This document shows, in pieces, positions 34,504 through 43,525 of a DNA stretch of 57,334 bases. Within the stretch, counting starts at the first letter, position 1; each line of letters begins with the position of its first letter. Origin of the DNA: JBGQAS01 sp964498605 (lineage in GTDB: Bacteria; Chloroflexota; Anaerolineae; Anaerolineales; Anaerolineaceae). Under the pieces are notes generated by a model. The model searched no databases. It had not been told where the DNA came from and saw only the letters and a list, made by a program, of their open reading frames with translations. Made by a program: the position numbers and the translations under genes. The stretch lies in contig CAZCHK010000010.1 of the NCBI GenBank assembly GCA_964498605.1, forward strand, positions 1-57,334, read 5' to 3'.

Positions 34504-36156
34504 CTACGCGTCCAGCACAGCCCCCAGGCTGGCTTGCGAAACCAGTCCGCGATAAATATCCAGAAAGCCGCCCAGTTTTAATGGAACAGGTCTCTTCCAT
34601 TGTCTGCGGCGCTGCTCCAACTCCCCAGGCGGGATAATCAAATCCAGTTTGCGGTTGGGGATGTCAATGGTGATTCTGTCACCATCACGCACCAGTGCGA
34701 TCGGGCCCCCGGTGAAGGCTTCAGGGCAGACATGCCCCACGCACGGTCCGCGCGTGGCACCGGAGAATCTGCCGTCGGTGATGACCGCCACGGAGTCGTT
34801 CAAGCCCATGCCGGAGAGCAGGGCAGCCGGGATGGAAAGCTCGCGCATCCCGGGTCCCCCGCGCGGTCCTTCGTTGCGGATGACCAGCACGTCGCCGGGT
34901 TTGACCGCGCCACACTGCAGGGCGGCTTCCAGCGCCTCTTCGCTTTCAAATACGCGGGCGGGTCCGGTATGCGTCAGCATGGCAGGCGCGACGGCGCTCT
35001 GCTTGACGATCGCCCCATCCGGCGCCAGGCTGCCACGCAGGACGGCGATGCCACCTTCATGATTGAGGGGAGCTTCGAGGCTGTGCAGCACCTCTTGACG
35101 GATGACCTGCGCCTGATCGGTCCTCTGCTGAAGTGTTTCTCCGCTGACAGTGAGGGCATCAAGGTGAAGCAGCGCTGACAGTATCTTCAGCGCCGCCGGG
35201 ATGCCGCCGGCTTCATCCATGTCGATCATGGTGAAAAGGGACGCTGGTTTGAATTTTCCAATCAGTGGGGTCTGCCGGCTCAAGCGGTCAAATTCATCCA
35301 GCGGGATGGAAAGGCCCAGTTCGTGCGCGATGGCGGGGATGTGCAGAGCAGCGTTGGTCGAACCGCCCAGCGCCAGCACCACGCGCATGGCGTTACGCAG
35401 GCTTTGCGGTGTGATGATCTGCCTGGCGGTGATGCCTTTGCTGACCAGGTCAAGCGCGAGTTTACCGCTATCCACGCACAACGCCTGCCTGTTGGGGTGC
35501 AGCGCGGGCAGTGTGGCGCAGCGCGGCAGGGTGAGACCCAGCACTTCAGCCACGCAGCTCATTGTGCTGGCCGTGCCCATGAAATTACACGCACCGGGAC
35601 CGGGGCAGGCGTGGCATTCGATCTCGTAGAACTGCTCGGGGGTGATCTTTCCCGCTTTGAGCCTGCCCATGCCTTCCTTGACATCGCTGGTCATGACCGA
35701 TTGACCGCCCGCCTCGCCGGATGCCATCGGCCCACCCAGCACGAACACGGTTGGCAGATCCAGCCGGGCGGCTGCCATGAGCATGCCGGGCACGATCTTA
35801 TCGCAGGAGCACAGCATGACCAGGCCGTCGAAGCGGTTGGCGCGAGCCATCATTTCAACGGAGGCTGCCACGATTTCACGCATTGGCAGAATGGCGTGCA
35901 TGCCCTCCCCCTGGGCGATGCCGTCGCAGGGGGCGATGGTGTTGAATTCAACCGGCGTACCGCCGGAGGCGCGCACACCCGACTTCACCCAATCCGCCAG
36001 CTGGCGCAGGTGAAAGTGACCCGGGCTGGTCTCGCCCCAGGAGTTGGCGATGCCGATCAAAGGTTGCGAGAAATCCCTGTCGCTGTACCCCATGGCCCGG
36101 TACAGCGCGCGGGGATAAGCGCCGTGCAGACCATTGAAAACCGCGTGCCGTTCCAC
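34504..36156 (-). CDS. IlvD/EDD-family dehydratase, probably for a sugar acid
   Basis: A 550-residue Fe-S dehydratase. The cluster cysteines are in PCDGIAQGEGM, LCSCDKIVPGM and PGPGACNFMGTASTM. The last motif, with MGTASTM rather than the MYTANTM of dihydroxy-acid dehydratase, is the version found in sugar acid (aldonate) dehydratases, so this is probably not leucine/valine biosynthetic IlvD. The frame is open far upstream within the previous gene, but alignment of the conserved N-terminus (FNGLHGAYPRALYRAMGYSD) supports GTG at 36156, 2 bases after the ThDP gene stop. Enzymes of this class remove water from a 2,3-dihydroxy acid to give a 2-keto-3-deoxy acid. Confidence 0.83.
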   Translation of the reverse strand: MERHAVFNGLHGAYPRALYRAMGYSDRDFSQPLIGIANSWGETSPGHFHLRQLADWVKSGVRASGGTPVEFNTIAPCDGIAQGEGMHAILPMREIVAASVEMMARANRFDGLVMLCSCDKIVPGMLMAAARLDLPTVFVLGGPMASGEAGGQSVMTSDVKEGMGRLKAGKITPEQFYEIECHACPGPGACNFMGTASTMSCVAEVLGLTLPRCATLPALHPNRQALCVDSGKLALDLVSKGITARQIITPQSLRNAMRVVLALGGSTNAALHIPAIAHELGLSIPLDEFDRLSRQTPLIGKFKPASLFTMIDMDEAGGIPAALKILSALLHLDALTVSGETLQQRTDQAQVIRQEVLHSLEAPLNHEGGIAVLRGSLAPDGAIVKQSAVAPAMLTHTGPARVFESEEALEAALQCGAVKPGDVLVIRNEGPRGGPGMRELSIPAALLSGMGLNDSVAVITDGRFSGATRGPCVGHVCPEAFTGGPIALVRDGDRITIDIPNRKLDLIIPPGELEQRRRQWKRPVPLKLGGFLDIYRGLVSQASLGAVLDA

Positions 36157-36158
36157 CC

Positions 36159-38018
36159 TTACAGTCCGATCCTGTGGCGCAGCGCCTGGACATCGTCGCA
36201 CCAGCAGCCAACGTTCCAGCGCCCGTAAACACCCATCCCGCCCAGGGGATCGGAGCCGAAGTAGACCGGCACGTGGACAAGAGACAGCCCGGGGTGCGCG
36301 GCAGCCTGCTCCAGCGCGTTGAGCAGGCTGTCCAGCGATCCACCGCCGTCCAGCGCGAGCAGGCCGGGGATGGAGGAGGCCCATTTTATGTAATCCACCT
36401 TGAGCGTGTTCCAGGTGGCGAAGCCCTCGCCGTACTGGTCCTTTTGCAGCCCGGTGATGGCGCCCATGCGTCCGTTATCCAGCAGCAAAATGCATCCGCG
36501 TGCGCCGTGCTCCACGCCGTCGATGATGACCTGCGGGTTCATGGTGAAGGACCCGTCGCCGGTGAAAGCCAGGGCGTAAAAGGGTTGGCTGGTGGCGGCG
36601 GAAGCCAGAAGTGCGGACACCGCGAAGCCCATGTAGGATGCTCCGGTCTCACTGAAGGTCTGCCGGGGATTTTCATCTTCAGCCAGCTGGAAGCCGTTCG
36701 CCTGGACATCTCCCGCGTCGAAGATGGCGGGGATGCCTTTGTCTCGAGCCCAGCGCGTGGCTGCGTAGACAACCGCGGGCTGAGTCAGTACCCTGGCTGA
36801 GTGGTATTCATCAAAAAGGACCGGCTGTTCCAGGCGCTTGTCCTTTTCGTTCTGCCAGGTTCGCTTGTTCTTGGCGCACAGCGCCAGCCAGGAGTCCTTG
36901 CCGTCAGGTTGGCCTGTCAGCAGGGTGTTCAGCTTTTCCAGCGTGAGCACGATGTCACCGACGAGCGGCAGGCTGTGACGGTAGTGGGTGGCGTCTTCGG
37001 GATCGGCGTTGATGTTGATGACGCGACGGGCGTTGGGGTAACCAGTGCGCGAGCAGTCCGACTGGCACACACCTCGCGTACCGATGGCAATGAGCAGGTC
37101 CGCCTGTTCCATGGCGGCATTACCGCACAGGGATCCTTTGGAACCCCCTACGCCCATATTCTGGGGATGACTGAATGGGATGCAGCCGCTGGCGATGGGG
37201 GTGTGCACCAGCACCGCTCCGCTCTTCTCAAGCAGCCTGAGCAGGGGCTTTGAGGCAAGACGCGCCCCGCCGCCGGCTTTGATCACAATCTTCTGAGATT
37301 CCTCGATCCAGCGGGAGGCGGTGGTGTAATCGCCCTCGGCTGCACCCATGCGCAGGAGTGGCGCTTCGGGCAGTTCATCCAGATTAAAGCCTGGCAGCCA
37401 GGACGCCTGGGTGTTCATTGGCAGCAGAAGGTAAAAGGGCCCCGGGCGGTAGGGGTGGTCGACCACGGCTGCGCCCTGCTGCAGCGCGGCGGGCAGGGCG
37501 GCCGGGGTGTGCAGGGTGTAAGCGCGTCCCATCGCTGAACAGAGCTGGTGAAACGCGCCCTGGCCGTGTTTGGGCACCTGCTGCATGTTGTAGCCCTCGT
37601 CCTCGGTGGTCTCATCGCCAAAGAGGTAGTACACCCCCAGGCCGTCGGAGGCAGGCACCAGCGAGGCTGCCAGCGCCTGCAGCGCGCCGGGACCGATGGA
37701 GGTGACCACGGCGGCTTTTTCACCGGTGATCCAGCGCAGCGCGGCGGCGGCGTGGGAGGCTTCGATCTCGGAGCGGGCGTCAATGACCTTGAGAGCGCCT
37801 GCCTGCTGGTAAATGCGCAGCACCTCGCCGATCTCGGTGGAGCCGTGCCCGAAGACGGAGAAGAACCGCGACACGCCCTGGCGCAGCAGTCCCAGGACAA
37901 GCGCTTCTGAAAGGGTCAGGTCAACTTGCCCCGCGAGCGCATGGTCACGTGCGAGGGCTTGCGCGCGGCTGAGACGTTGCTTGGTGAGTTCACCCGGGCT
38001 TGGTCTGGAATTGGACAT
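36159..38018 (-). CDS. IolD-like thiamine diphosphate enzyme
   Basis: A 619-residue ThDP enzyme. The N-terminal PYR domain has ARSEIEASHAAAALRW with the catalytic Glu. The middle domain includes NMGVGGSKGSLCGNAAM. The C-terminal PP domain has GDGSFTMNPQVIIDG ... ILLLDNGRMG, the GDG-x(24-27)-N diphosphate site. Length and order fit IolD (3D-trihydroxycyclohexane-1,2-dione hydrolase of inositol breakdown), and the N-terminal extension of about 60 residues is also IolD-like, but identity is only moderate by eye. First gene of the operon. GGAG lies 6 bases before the ATG. The predicted step is C-C bond hydrolysis of a cyclic or linear diketone. Confidence 0.78.
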   Translation of the reverse strand: MSNSRPSPGELTKQRLSRAQALARDHALAGQVDLTLSEALVLGLLRQGVSRFFSVFGHGSTEIGEVLRIYQQAGALKVIDARSEIEASHAAAALRWITGEKAAVVTSIGPGALQALAASLVPASDGLGVYYLFGDETTEDEGYNMQQVPKHGQGAFHQLCSAMGRAYTLHTPAALPAALQQGAAVVDHPYRPGPFYLLLPMNTQASWLPGFNLDELPEAPLLRMGAAEGDYTTASRWIEESQKIVIKAGGGARLASKPLLRLLEKSGAVLVHTPIASGCIPFSHPQNMGVGGSKGSLCGNAAMEQADLLIAIGTRGVCQSDCSRTGYPNARRVININADPEDATHYRHSLPLVGDIVLTLEKLNTLLTGQPDGKDSWLALCAKNKRTWQNEKDKRLEQPVLFDEYHSARVLTQPAVVYAATRWARDKGIPAIFDAGDVQANGFQLAEDENPRQTFSETGASYMGFAVSALLASAATSQPFYALAFTGDGSFTMNPQVIIDGVEHGARGCILLLDNGRMGAITGLQKDQYGEGFATWNTLKVDYIKWASSIPGLLALDGGGSLDSLLNALEQAAAHPGLSLVHVPVYFGSDPLGGMGVYGRWNVGCWCDDVQALRHRIGL

Positions 38019-38053
38019 GGCTTACTCCGCAAAAATTGGAAAGGATAAAGATC

Positions 38054-38105
38054 GTGTCAATACTATATAAGTGATTTGAAAGGGCGTCAAGTTGACACGC
38101 TTGAC
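38054..38105 (-). promoter_or_regulatory. Promoter and TTGAC repeats of the catabolic operon
   Basis: On the minus strand TTGACG (38090-38085), 17 bases, TATAGT (38067-38062). The -35 overlaps the inverted repeat GTCAAGTTGAC (38086-38096), and further TTGAC copies lie at 38056-38060 (inverted) and 38101-38105. These may be repressor sites; the regulator is unknown and not encoded nearby. Confidence 0.5.
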
Positions 38106-38208
38106 AATGACCGGATGAAATGCACTATCGATAATTCAGATATTCCCAATTTGGAAGTGTGTTTAGCAGCAAGCTAACTTTAAACATGAAAATCAGGTAA
38201 GAAAAGTA

Positions 38209-39207
38209 TCAAACCACTTTCTTGTCGATCAACCCCTGTTTTTCTTCCGCGCTGAGAAAGGCAGCCTCGAGAGCGTTTTGCTGGGCTTGCCGAGTGAGCT
38301 CAGGCGTCAGGCCAGCTAAAACGGCTGCCACGTTGTACTCGAAGGGCAGATCAATGGCGCTGATGCCGGGGTCGTCGGTGTTGATGGTGGCGCACAGACC
38401 CTGCTCCAGGAAGTACTTGAGCGGGTGGGCGGCATAGGATGGCACGGTGCTGGTCTGCACGTTGCTGGTCAGGTTGGACTCGATGGGGATGTGGTGCTCG
38501 CGCAGGTAGTCGATGAGGGCAGGGTCCTTGACAGCGGAAACAGCATGCCCCAGGCGCTCGGCCTTGAGTTCGCGCAGCGCCTGCCAGATGGATTCCGGCC
38601 CGGATAGCTCACCGGCGTGGATGGTGAGGTGCCAGCCGACCTCCCGGACTTTGCGGCAGTGCTCGACGAACAGTTCGCCCGGGTAGTGCGCCTCGTCACC
38701 CGCCACATCCATGGCGGTGATGGCCTCCCTGTGGGCCAGGAGAGCGTCCATTTCCTTCCAGGCAGTCTCCGCGCCGTAGGTGCGGCTGAGGATGCCGATC
38801 AGGTTCGCGCGCACACCGAAGTCGCGCTGCCCGGCGCGCATGCCGTCCACGACAGCTTCGACCACGGCGGACGGGTCCAGGGAGTGCTTTTCCGCCATGA
38901 ACCAGGGGGAAAAACGCAGCTCGATATAATCGATACCCTCGTTTCTGGCGTCCTCGACGTTCTCGTAAGCAATGCGCCGGCACACTTCCGGTGAGACCAT
39001 GATGCTGGTGAGGGTCTGGAACTTCTTGAAGAAGGACAGCACGCCCGGTTCCGGTCCAGTGACGTGCACATGCGGTCGCAGCCCCTCGAGGGTTTTCGCG
39101 GGAAGCGGGATGTTGTGCTTGAGTCCCACGTCCAGGATGGTCTGCAGGCGCACGCTGCCATCCAGGTGGTGGTGCAGGTCAATCAAGGGGAGGCTTGGGT
39201 CGATCAT
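38209..39207 (-). CDS. add: Adenosine deaminase
   Basis: A 332-residue metal-dependent deaminase that turns adenosine (or deoxyadenosine) into inosine. The zinc ligands are in the HHHLDGS motif (residues 12-18), IHAGE and TDDPGIS, and the catalytic Glu and His are in HAGE and RLGHAVS. Length matches bacterial Add, and the family also includes adenine and N6-methyladenine deaminases, so substrate is by similarity. TTAGGAG lies 5 bases before the ATG, and a TAAAAT-type -10 is about 30 bases upstream. It stands alone in purine salvage. Confidence 0.9.
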   Translation of the reverse strand: MIDPSLPLIDLHHHLDGSVRLQTILDVGLKHNIPLPAKTLEGLRPHVHVTGPEPGVLSFFKKFQTLTSIMVSPEVCRRIAYENVEDARNEGIDYIELRFSPWFMAEKHSLDPSAVVEAVVDGMRAGQRDFGVRANLIGILSRTYGAETAWKEMDALLAHREAITAMDVAGDEAHYPGELFVEHCRKVREVGWHLTIHAGELSGPESIWQALRELKAERLGHAVSAVKDPALIDYLREHHIPIESNLTSNVQTSTVPSYAAHPLKYFLEQGLCATINTDDPGISAIDLPFEYNVAAVLAGLTPELTRQAQQNALEAAFLSAEEKQGLIDKKVV

Positions 39208-39333
39208 GGCATCTCCTAAGGGTGAACTGGTATTATTTTATAGGAAAATGCCCGATATGGGGCAGCATGGTTTTCCTATGGACATACTTTTATGAACAAA
39301 TCCTATTGGTAACTGCCGCGGATTCAGGCAGGA

Positions 39334-40599
39334 CTATTTGCAGGGACGATCGTTTTCCGCCGGAACGTTTGATCCCTTAGATGGTTCCAGGGAGCGAATT
39401 GACGCGTGGATTCTCTCGCGCAGGCGGGACAGGCGGCGGGATCTGCGCGGGTTGACCTGGGAGGAGATCTCCCTGTAACGGTCTTCGACCATCGTCATGA
39501 CCTTGTCCCAGGACATCGGTACACTCGTTTGGGCACGCGCACGCATGGCAGAGCGCTGCACATCGTTCATTTCGAATAAATAACGCTCGATTGCGCGGCC
39601 CAAATCAGCAGGATCGTCGCGGCAGACCAGGCCGTTGACGCCATCGCTGATGACCTCCGCCGGGGCAGTATTCTCGACGACCACGGAGGGCGTGCCCATC
39701 ACGGCAGCTTCGCGCACAACCAGCCCTGAGGTGTCGTATAGAGAGGGGAAGATGAAAAGCGCAGCAGCCATGTACAGACCATCCAGCAGCTGCGGATCGC
39801 TGAGGTGGCCGGTGAAGACAACATTCTCAAGACCCAGCTTGCGCGCCTGCTTTTCGAGGTCCGCGCGGTGCCGCCCCTGACCGGCCAAGACAAGCTGGAA
39901 GCGCCGAGCGCGATCCTTGAGGAGGGCGGCGGTTTCCAGCACCCGGCGCAGGTTCTTCTTGTGGTCAATCTGGCCAACGTACAGCAGAATGGGGTCACGC
40001 CCAAGGTTGAAGTGCCTGCGGGCGGAGTCTTCCCAGGAAGGGTCGGGCGTGCGGATCTCGGTGCCGTTGGGCATGACGGTGATGTTGCCCTTGAAACCGT
40101 AGGAGCGCAGGGTGCAGGCAGCTTCCTCGCTGACCGTCCACACATCGTCACACAGGACGTAAAACTCGGCCACGAAGCGCGAGCCGACGGATGCCAGCAG
40201 GGCGCTGCGCGTCATGGTGAGGATGTCGTCGTAATACTTGGAGTGGAATGTGGCGACCAGCGGCGCCTTCCATTTCTGGGCCAGGCGGATGGCTTCAAAG
40301 CCGGAAGGGCCGGGATTGTGGGCATGGACGACATCCGGCCTGATATCAGCGATACGCTCCATGTAGTGCGGGTCAAATTGGGCGATCCCGGCGTTGTAGG
40401 CCGGGTTCTCAAGCACGCGGATGCTGAGGTAGTCGACCAGTTCGAAGGGATGCCCGCCGCGGTAACCGGTGTCCTTCATCGGCGCGATGACATAGCACTC
40501 GTGCCCGTGCTTCGGGAGAAGGCTGGCGTACTGATAAACCACCCGCCCCACCCCGTCCATGACCGGCAGGAATGAATCGCTGCATTCAAAAATTCGCAT
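39334..40599 (-). CDS. GT4-type glycosyltransferase
   Basis: A 421-residue retaining glycosyltransferase of the GT4/WcaA type (GT-B fold). It has the N-terminal loop FLPVMDGVGRVVYQY and the HAHNPGPSGFEAIRLAQ stretch. The donor-binding part is LLYVGQIDHKKNLRRVLE and ends in GLVVREAAVMGTPSVVVE. Members of this subfamily often build cell-envelope glycolipids such as diglucosyl or mannosyl lipids. The ATG at 40599 is chosen because AAAGGA lies 6 bases before it; six extra codons are open upstream. Sugar and acceptor are unknown. The C-terminal 50 residues are basic. Confidence 0.87.
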   Translation of the reverse strand: MRIFECSDSFLPVMDGVGRVVYQYASLLPKHGHECYVIAPMKDTGYRGGHPFELVDYLSIRVLENPAYNAGIAQFDPHYMERIADIRPDVVHAHNPGPSGFEAIRLAQKWKAPLVATFHSKYYDDILTMTRSALLASVGSRFVAEFYVLCDDVWTVSEEAACTLRSYGFKGNITVMPNGTEIRTPDPSWEDSARRHFNLGRDPILLYVGQIDHKKNLRRVLETAALLKDRARRFQLVLAGQGRHRADLEKQARKLGLENVVFTGHLSDPQLLDGLYMAAALFIFPSLYDTSGLVVREAAVMGTPSVVVENTAPAEVISDGVNGLVCRDDPADLGRAIERYLFEMNDVQRSAMRARAQTSVPMSWDKVMTMVEDRYREISSQVNPRRSRRLSRLRERIHASIRSLEPSKGSNVPAENDRPCK

Positions 40600-40661
40600 G
40601 TGAATCCTTTTCTTCAAGACGATTATCAGTCATCCACATGTAAAAAACAAGAGACAGAAAA

Positions 40662-40684
40662 AAGGCGGGAACTTATCCCGCCTT
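40662..40684 (-). terminator. Terminator of the membrane protein gene at 40702-41469
   Basis: AAGGCGGGA, loop ACTTA, TCCCGCCTT, followed on the minus strand by TTTTTCTGTCTC. A typical intrinsic terminator. Confidence 0.85.
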
Positions 40685-40701
40685 GGTTGTGAGAAATCTT
40701 A

Positions 40702-41469
40702 CTACTTGATCCAGGCTGTCAGCAGGATGATCACACCGGCGGCAATGATGATCACCGCGCTCATGGCGTTCCATTCCAGGGGCGAAAGGATGAACCCTCC
40801 GACAGCCAGGATGATGAGGCCGATGATCAGTAGCATCTTGCTCTGCAGGTTGAAGCGGTTCTCGTTGTGGTGGCGCATGGCGAATGCGCTGATCACTCCT
40901 CCCATACCGCCAAGCAGGATGGGCAGGCTGTACCAGCGGAAGCCAAGTGTTTCGGTCAGGCTGATGTCCATGAGGTACTGCACCAGGAAACCCGCACCGA
41001 CCAGCATGACGGCCACGCTGACCCAGATGCCCCAATCCGCCCAGCGCCGCAGGCGGGGATGATCGGCATCGTCCGCCACGGGCAGCGCTCCGAGGAACAT
41101 GGAGAAGCCGGGTACGATCACCATCAGCGGCCACCATCTGTCCCAGGAGAGGGGGATCATGAAGATCGTCACCAGGGTCAAAAGCACCAGGGCTGAACCG
41201 ATGTTGCTGAGTACGGCATGCGTGAGGCGGTTGCCCTTGTTGCGGAATTCGGACCAGGCGCTGGTGAGGGAAGCGAAGACGGGAATGAGGATGAAGAGCG
41301 CCCACCAGTTGTTCAGCTCATAGTTGAACTGCTGCAGCAGAAAGATCACGCCCAATCCGATCAGGATCACGCCGCCCCAGGGAAAATGGACCTTGTGCTT
41401 TTTTTGCACTGGTTTCACTGGAGGAGCGGGGGATTCGGGGCTGACAGGGGGTACAGATTCAGATGCCAT
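40702..41469 (-). CDS. LiaF/LiaI-like membrane protein
   Basis: A 255-residue membrane protein. A Pro-rich cytoplasmic start (residues 1-25) leads into two-helix units, the first of which, FPWGGVILIGLGVIFLLQQF, has the pattern of the LiaI-LiaF-like transmembrane region found in cell-wall stress proteins. About eight hydrophobic segments in all. No soluble C-terminal sensor domain is present, so it is a membrane-only version. AAGGAG lies 5 bases before the ATG. It has its own terminator. The role is unknown; a cell-envelope stress link is suggested only by the domain. Confidence 0.6.
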   Translation of the reverse strand: MASESVPPVSPESPAPPVKPVQKKHKVHFPWGGVILIGLGVIFLLQQFNYELNNWWALFILIPVFASLTSAWSEFRNKGNRLTHAVLSNIGSALVLLTLVTIFMIPLSWDRWWPLMVIVPGFSMFLGALPVADDADHPRLRRWADWGIWVSVAVMLVGAGFLVQYLMDISLTETLGFRWYSLPILLGGMGGVISAFAMRHHNENRFNLQSKMLLIIGLIILAVGGFILSPLEWNAMSAVIIIAAGVIILLTAWIK

Positions 41470-41536
41470 AATTCTCCTTTTGTTTTCTCTTACTATATAG
41501 CGTAAAAGGGAGGAAAAGGTTGCGCGGGTGTCAATT

Positions 41537-42520
41537 TCAGCTCAGGCTCAGAAGGAATGGAATGTCTCCAATCACTTCCAGCCCTGCCACGCGGCCTGTC
41601 TGCTGCAGGATGATCCCTCCGGGGATGTATTCCAGGAGCACGTCCACGCGCGCCGACAGGCTTTCTCCCACGCGCCCGTTCATGTCCGAGACGCGCGGGG
41701 CGGCCAGGATGGCTGCGCTGGAACGGTGCAGCAGCAGGGAGAGACGGAAATGGCGATCCCTCACGATCCACTCGACCTGCTGGTCATCCACGCTCAGCTT
41801 TTCCACCCTGGCACCCGTATAGGTTGCAAAGCGGTACAGATGTCCCTGATGCAGCAGGCCGATGATGAAACCGCGGAAAGCCCGGCCGACCCAGGGGATG
41901 GTGGCAATGCTGGCAGTCAGCGAGGTACCCGGCTGGTCAAAGTGATTGCTTTGCGTCCAGACCCAGGCGGAGGGGAAAGATCTGCCCCAATCCTTTTCAA
42001 TGTAACCTCGACCACCGTCGAAATTGACACTTTTCCCGTCCACGCGCAGCGACCCGCTGATGGCGTGGTCCAGGCTGACGATCCCGTGAAAGCATTCCAT
42101 GAAAGGGATCCACGAGAACCACCCCATGATGCCGGGTGAGAAGAACGACGCAGGCCAGGCAGTCAGATTTGAAAAGATGATTTTTCCGCGGACCTCATGC
42201 TGTGCGTCTTGCAGGTTCAGATCAATCCCCCGGGATGAAAAAGTGCTTTTTCCGATGGAAATGTCAAACTTGCCTTCCTTGAACTGAAAGGCTTCCAGCG
42301 GCGAGGTGAAGACCTGTACGCTTTCTGCTCTGCCGTCGAAGACCTGCACAAAGCTGTGATTCCCTTGTTTTTCTTTACCGAGAAACACGCCCGGGATGAT
42401 GGCAAAGCGCTGGCGCTCATCCCGGCTGACCAGCTTGATGTACCAGCCTTCAAAAAACGGCGGACGGGAAATGTTTCCGTGATACCCCTGCGGGGAGAGC
42501 GTGCGCTTGAGCCAGTTCAT
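41537..42520 (-). CDS. Tocopherol cyclase-like protein
   Basis: A 327-residue protein of the tocopherol cyclase family (lipocalin-like). It has the opening YHGNISRPPFFEGWYIKLV and the central signature GGRGYIEKDWGRSFPSAWVW followed by QSNHF, both hallmarks of the family. In plants and cyanobacteria such enzymes cyclise prenyl quinols to tocopherols; in heterotrophic bacteria the substrate is unknown. The ATG at 42520 is chosen because the upstream 13 codons are not conserved and AGGG lies 9 bases before it. It is transcribed in the same direction as the ATPase genes but has a 134-base gap from atpG. Confidence 0.8.
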   Translation of the reverse strand: MNWLKRTLSPQGYHGNISRPPFFEGWYIKLVSRDERQRFAIIPGVFLGKEKQGNHSFVQVFDGRAESVQVFTSPLEAFQFKEGKFDISIGKSTFSSRGIDLNLQDAQHEVRGKIIFSNLTAWPASFFSPGIMGWFSWIPFMECFHGIVSLDHAISGSLRVDGKSVNFDGGRGYIEKDWGRSFPSAWVWTQSNHFDQPGTSLTASIATIPWVGRAFRGFIIGLLHQGHLYRFATYTGARVEKLSVDDQQVEWIVRDRHFRLSLLLHRSSAAILAAPRVSDMNGRVGESLSARVDVLLEYIPGGIILQQTGRVAGLEVIGDIPFLLSLS

Positions 42521-42654
42521 ATTTCGATACCCTGTAAATGTATGATACAAGAATACCAAGACAAATACTATAAGATTTTTCTAAAAAGACAACAAACTGT
42601 GTCAGGACAGGATCATTAAGAAGATAATTCGAAAATGGAAGGGAAGCGCACGGG

Positions 42655-43521
42655 TCAGTTGAGCAGTCCCGCACCGACAGCCAGCTCCTGCATTTCCTGG
42701 GTGATCTTCTGGCGGCGGCCAGCCTGCAGCTCGAACATCAGCTCATCCGACAGCGCGTCGGCGTTCCTGGTCGCCTCCTCCATCAGCGAGTAGCGGGTTG
42801 AGCTTTCGGCGATAATCGAGCGCACGAAAGCAAGATAAACGCTCACGGAGAGGAGCTGGTTTTGAACGGCATCACTCAGTTCACCCAGGTCTCCATCGAT
42901 GATGGGGATTGGCCAGGATGAATCCGCCCTGGCAGGCGGCAGGACGAACGGCAGGAGGGGGATTGTGGTCGGTTCGTTGGTGGTGATATTGTGGTTGACA
43001 TTGTAGACCAGGATCAGTGAATCGAAATCGCCCCGGGTGAACTCTTCCAGCCACGACCTGGCAAGCGTGGATGTGTACAGGGAGGACGCTTTTTTCGGAA
43101 AGGAAACGGTTTCGTAACGGATATCAGCGGAAACAGCCGGCCGGATGAGGCGCGCGGTCAGAGAGCCGATGCAGCGAATGGACGGCGTCTGGCCCGCACG
43201 CAGCACGCGCTCAACCTGCTGGGATAACTCTCGGGCAAGCAGTTTGTTGAATTTGCCGCACAGACCCCTTTCTGATCCGATCACGACCAGCATGGTTTTT
43301 TGCTGCGGGCTTTTTGCCGCGGCTGGTTGTGCGAGCTCGGCGGAGGGGGGCAGGATCGACAGGAGCCTGGTGAGGCTGCTGATGTAATGCTCGCAATGGT
43401 GAATGACGCGCAGTGAACTGCGCCATGAGCTTAGCGAAATGGTGCGCAGCGCTTCGAGCAGCGGCTTGACGGATTCGATATTCTGCAGACGCGCCTGGAC
43501 CGTTTCAATGGATACCGTCAT
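42655..43521 (-). CDS. atpG: N-ATPase gamma subunit
   Basis: A 288-residue gamma subunit, the central shaft of the rotary ATPase. The N-terminal helix (SIETVQARLQNIESVKPLLEALR) and the C-terminal helix (YSLMEEATRNADALSDELMF) keep the coiled-coil pattern, and the ERGLCGKFN segment is conserved. The open frame continues upstream into the previous gene, but the ATG at 43521 lies 4 bases after the stop of the PII-like gene and aligns with the family start. It closes the operon order atpDCQRBEFAG, where it is normally last. The sequence is diverged, as is usual for N-type gamma. Confidence 0.87.
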   Translation of the reverse strand: MTVSIETVQARLQNIESVKPLLEALRTISLSSWRSSLRVIHHCEHYISSLTRLLSILPPSAELAQPAAAKSPQQKTMLVVIGSERGLCGKFNKLLARELSQQVERVLRAGQTPSIRCIGSLTARLIRPAVSADIRYETVSFPKKASSLYTSTLARSWLEEFTRGDFDSLILVYNVNHNITTNEPTTIPLLPFVLPPARADSSWPIPIIDGDLGELSDAVQNQLLSVSVYLAFVRSIIAESSTRYSLMEEATRNADALSDELMFELQAGRRQKITQEMQELAVGAGLLN

Positions 43522-43525
43522 GTCC

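Noticed and set aside
33523..34581. A 352-residue plus-strand open frame opposite the GPH transporter
   Set aside because: Composition is His/Gln/Asp-rich without hydrophobic pattern, and it overlaps a clear 12-helix transporter.
34504..36156. Annotation as biosynthetic dihydroxy-acid dehydratase IlvD
   Set aside because: The GACNFMGTASTM motif and the catabolic neighbours fit sugar-acid dehydratases better than the branched-chain amino acid enzyme.
36157..36384. N-terminal extension of the dehydratase upstream of 36156
   Set aside because: The extra 76 residues are Arg/Ala/Gly-rich and lie inside the ThDP enzyme gene; the conserved N-terminus begins after them.
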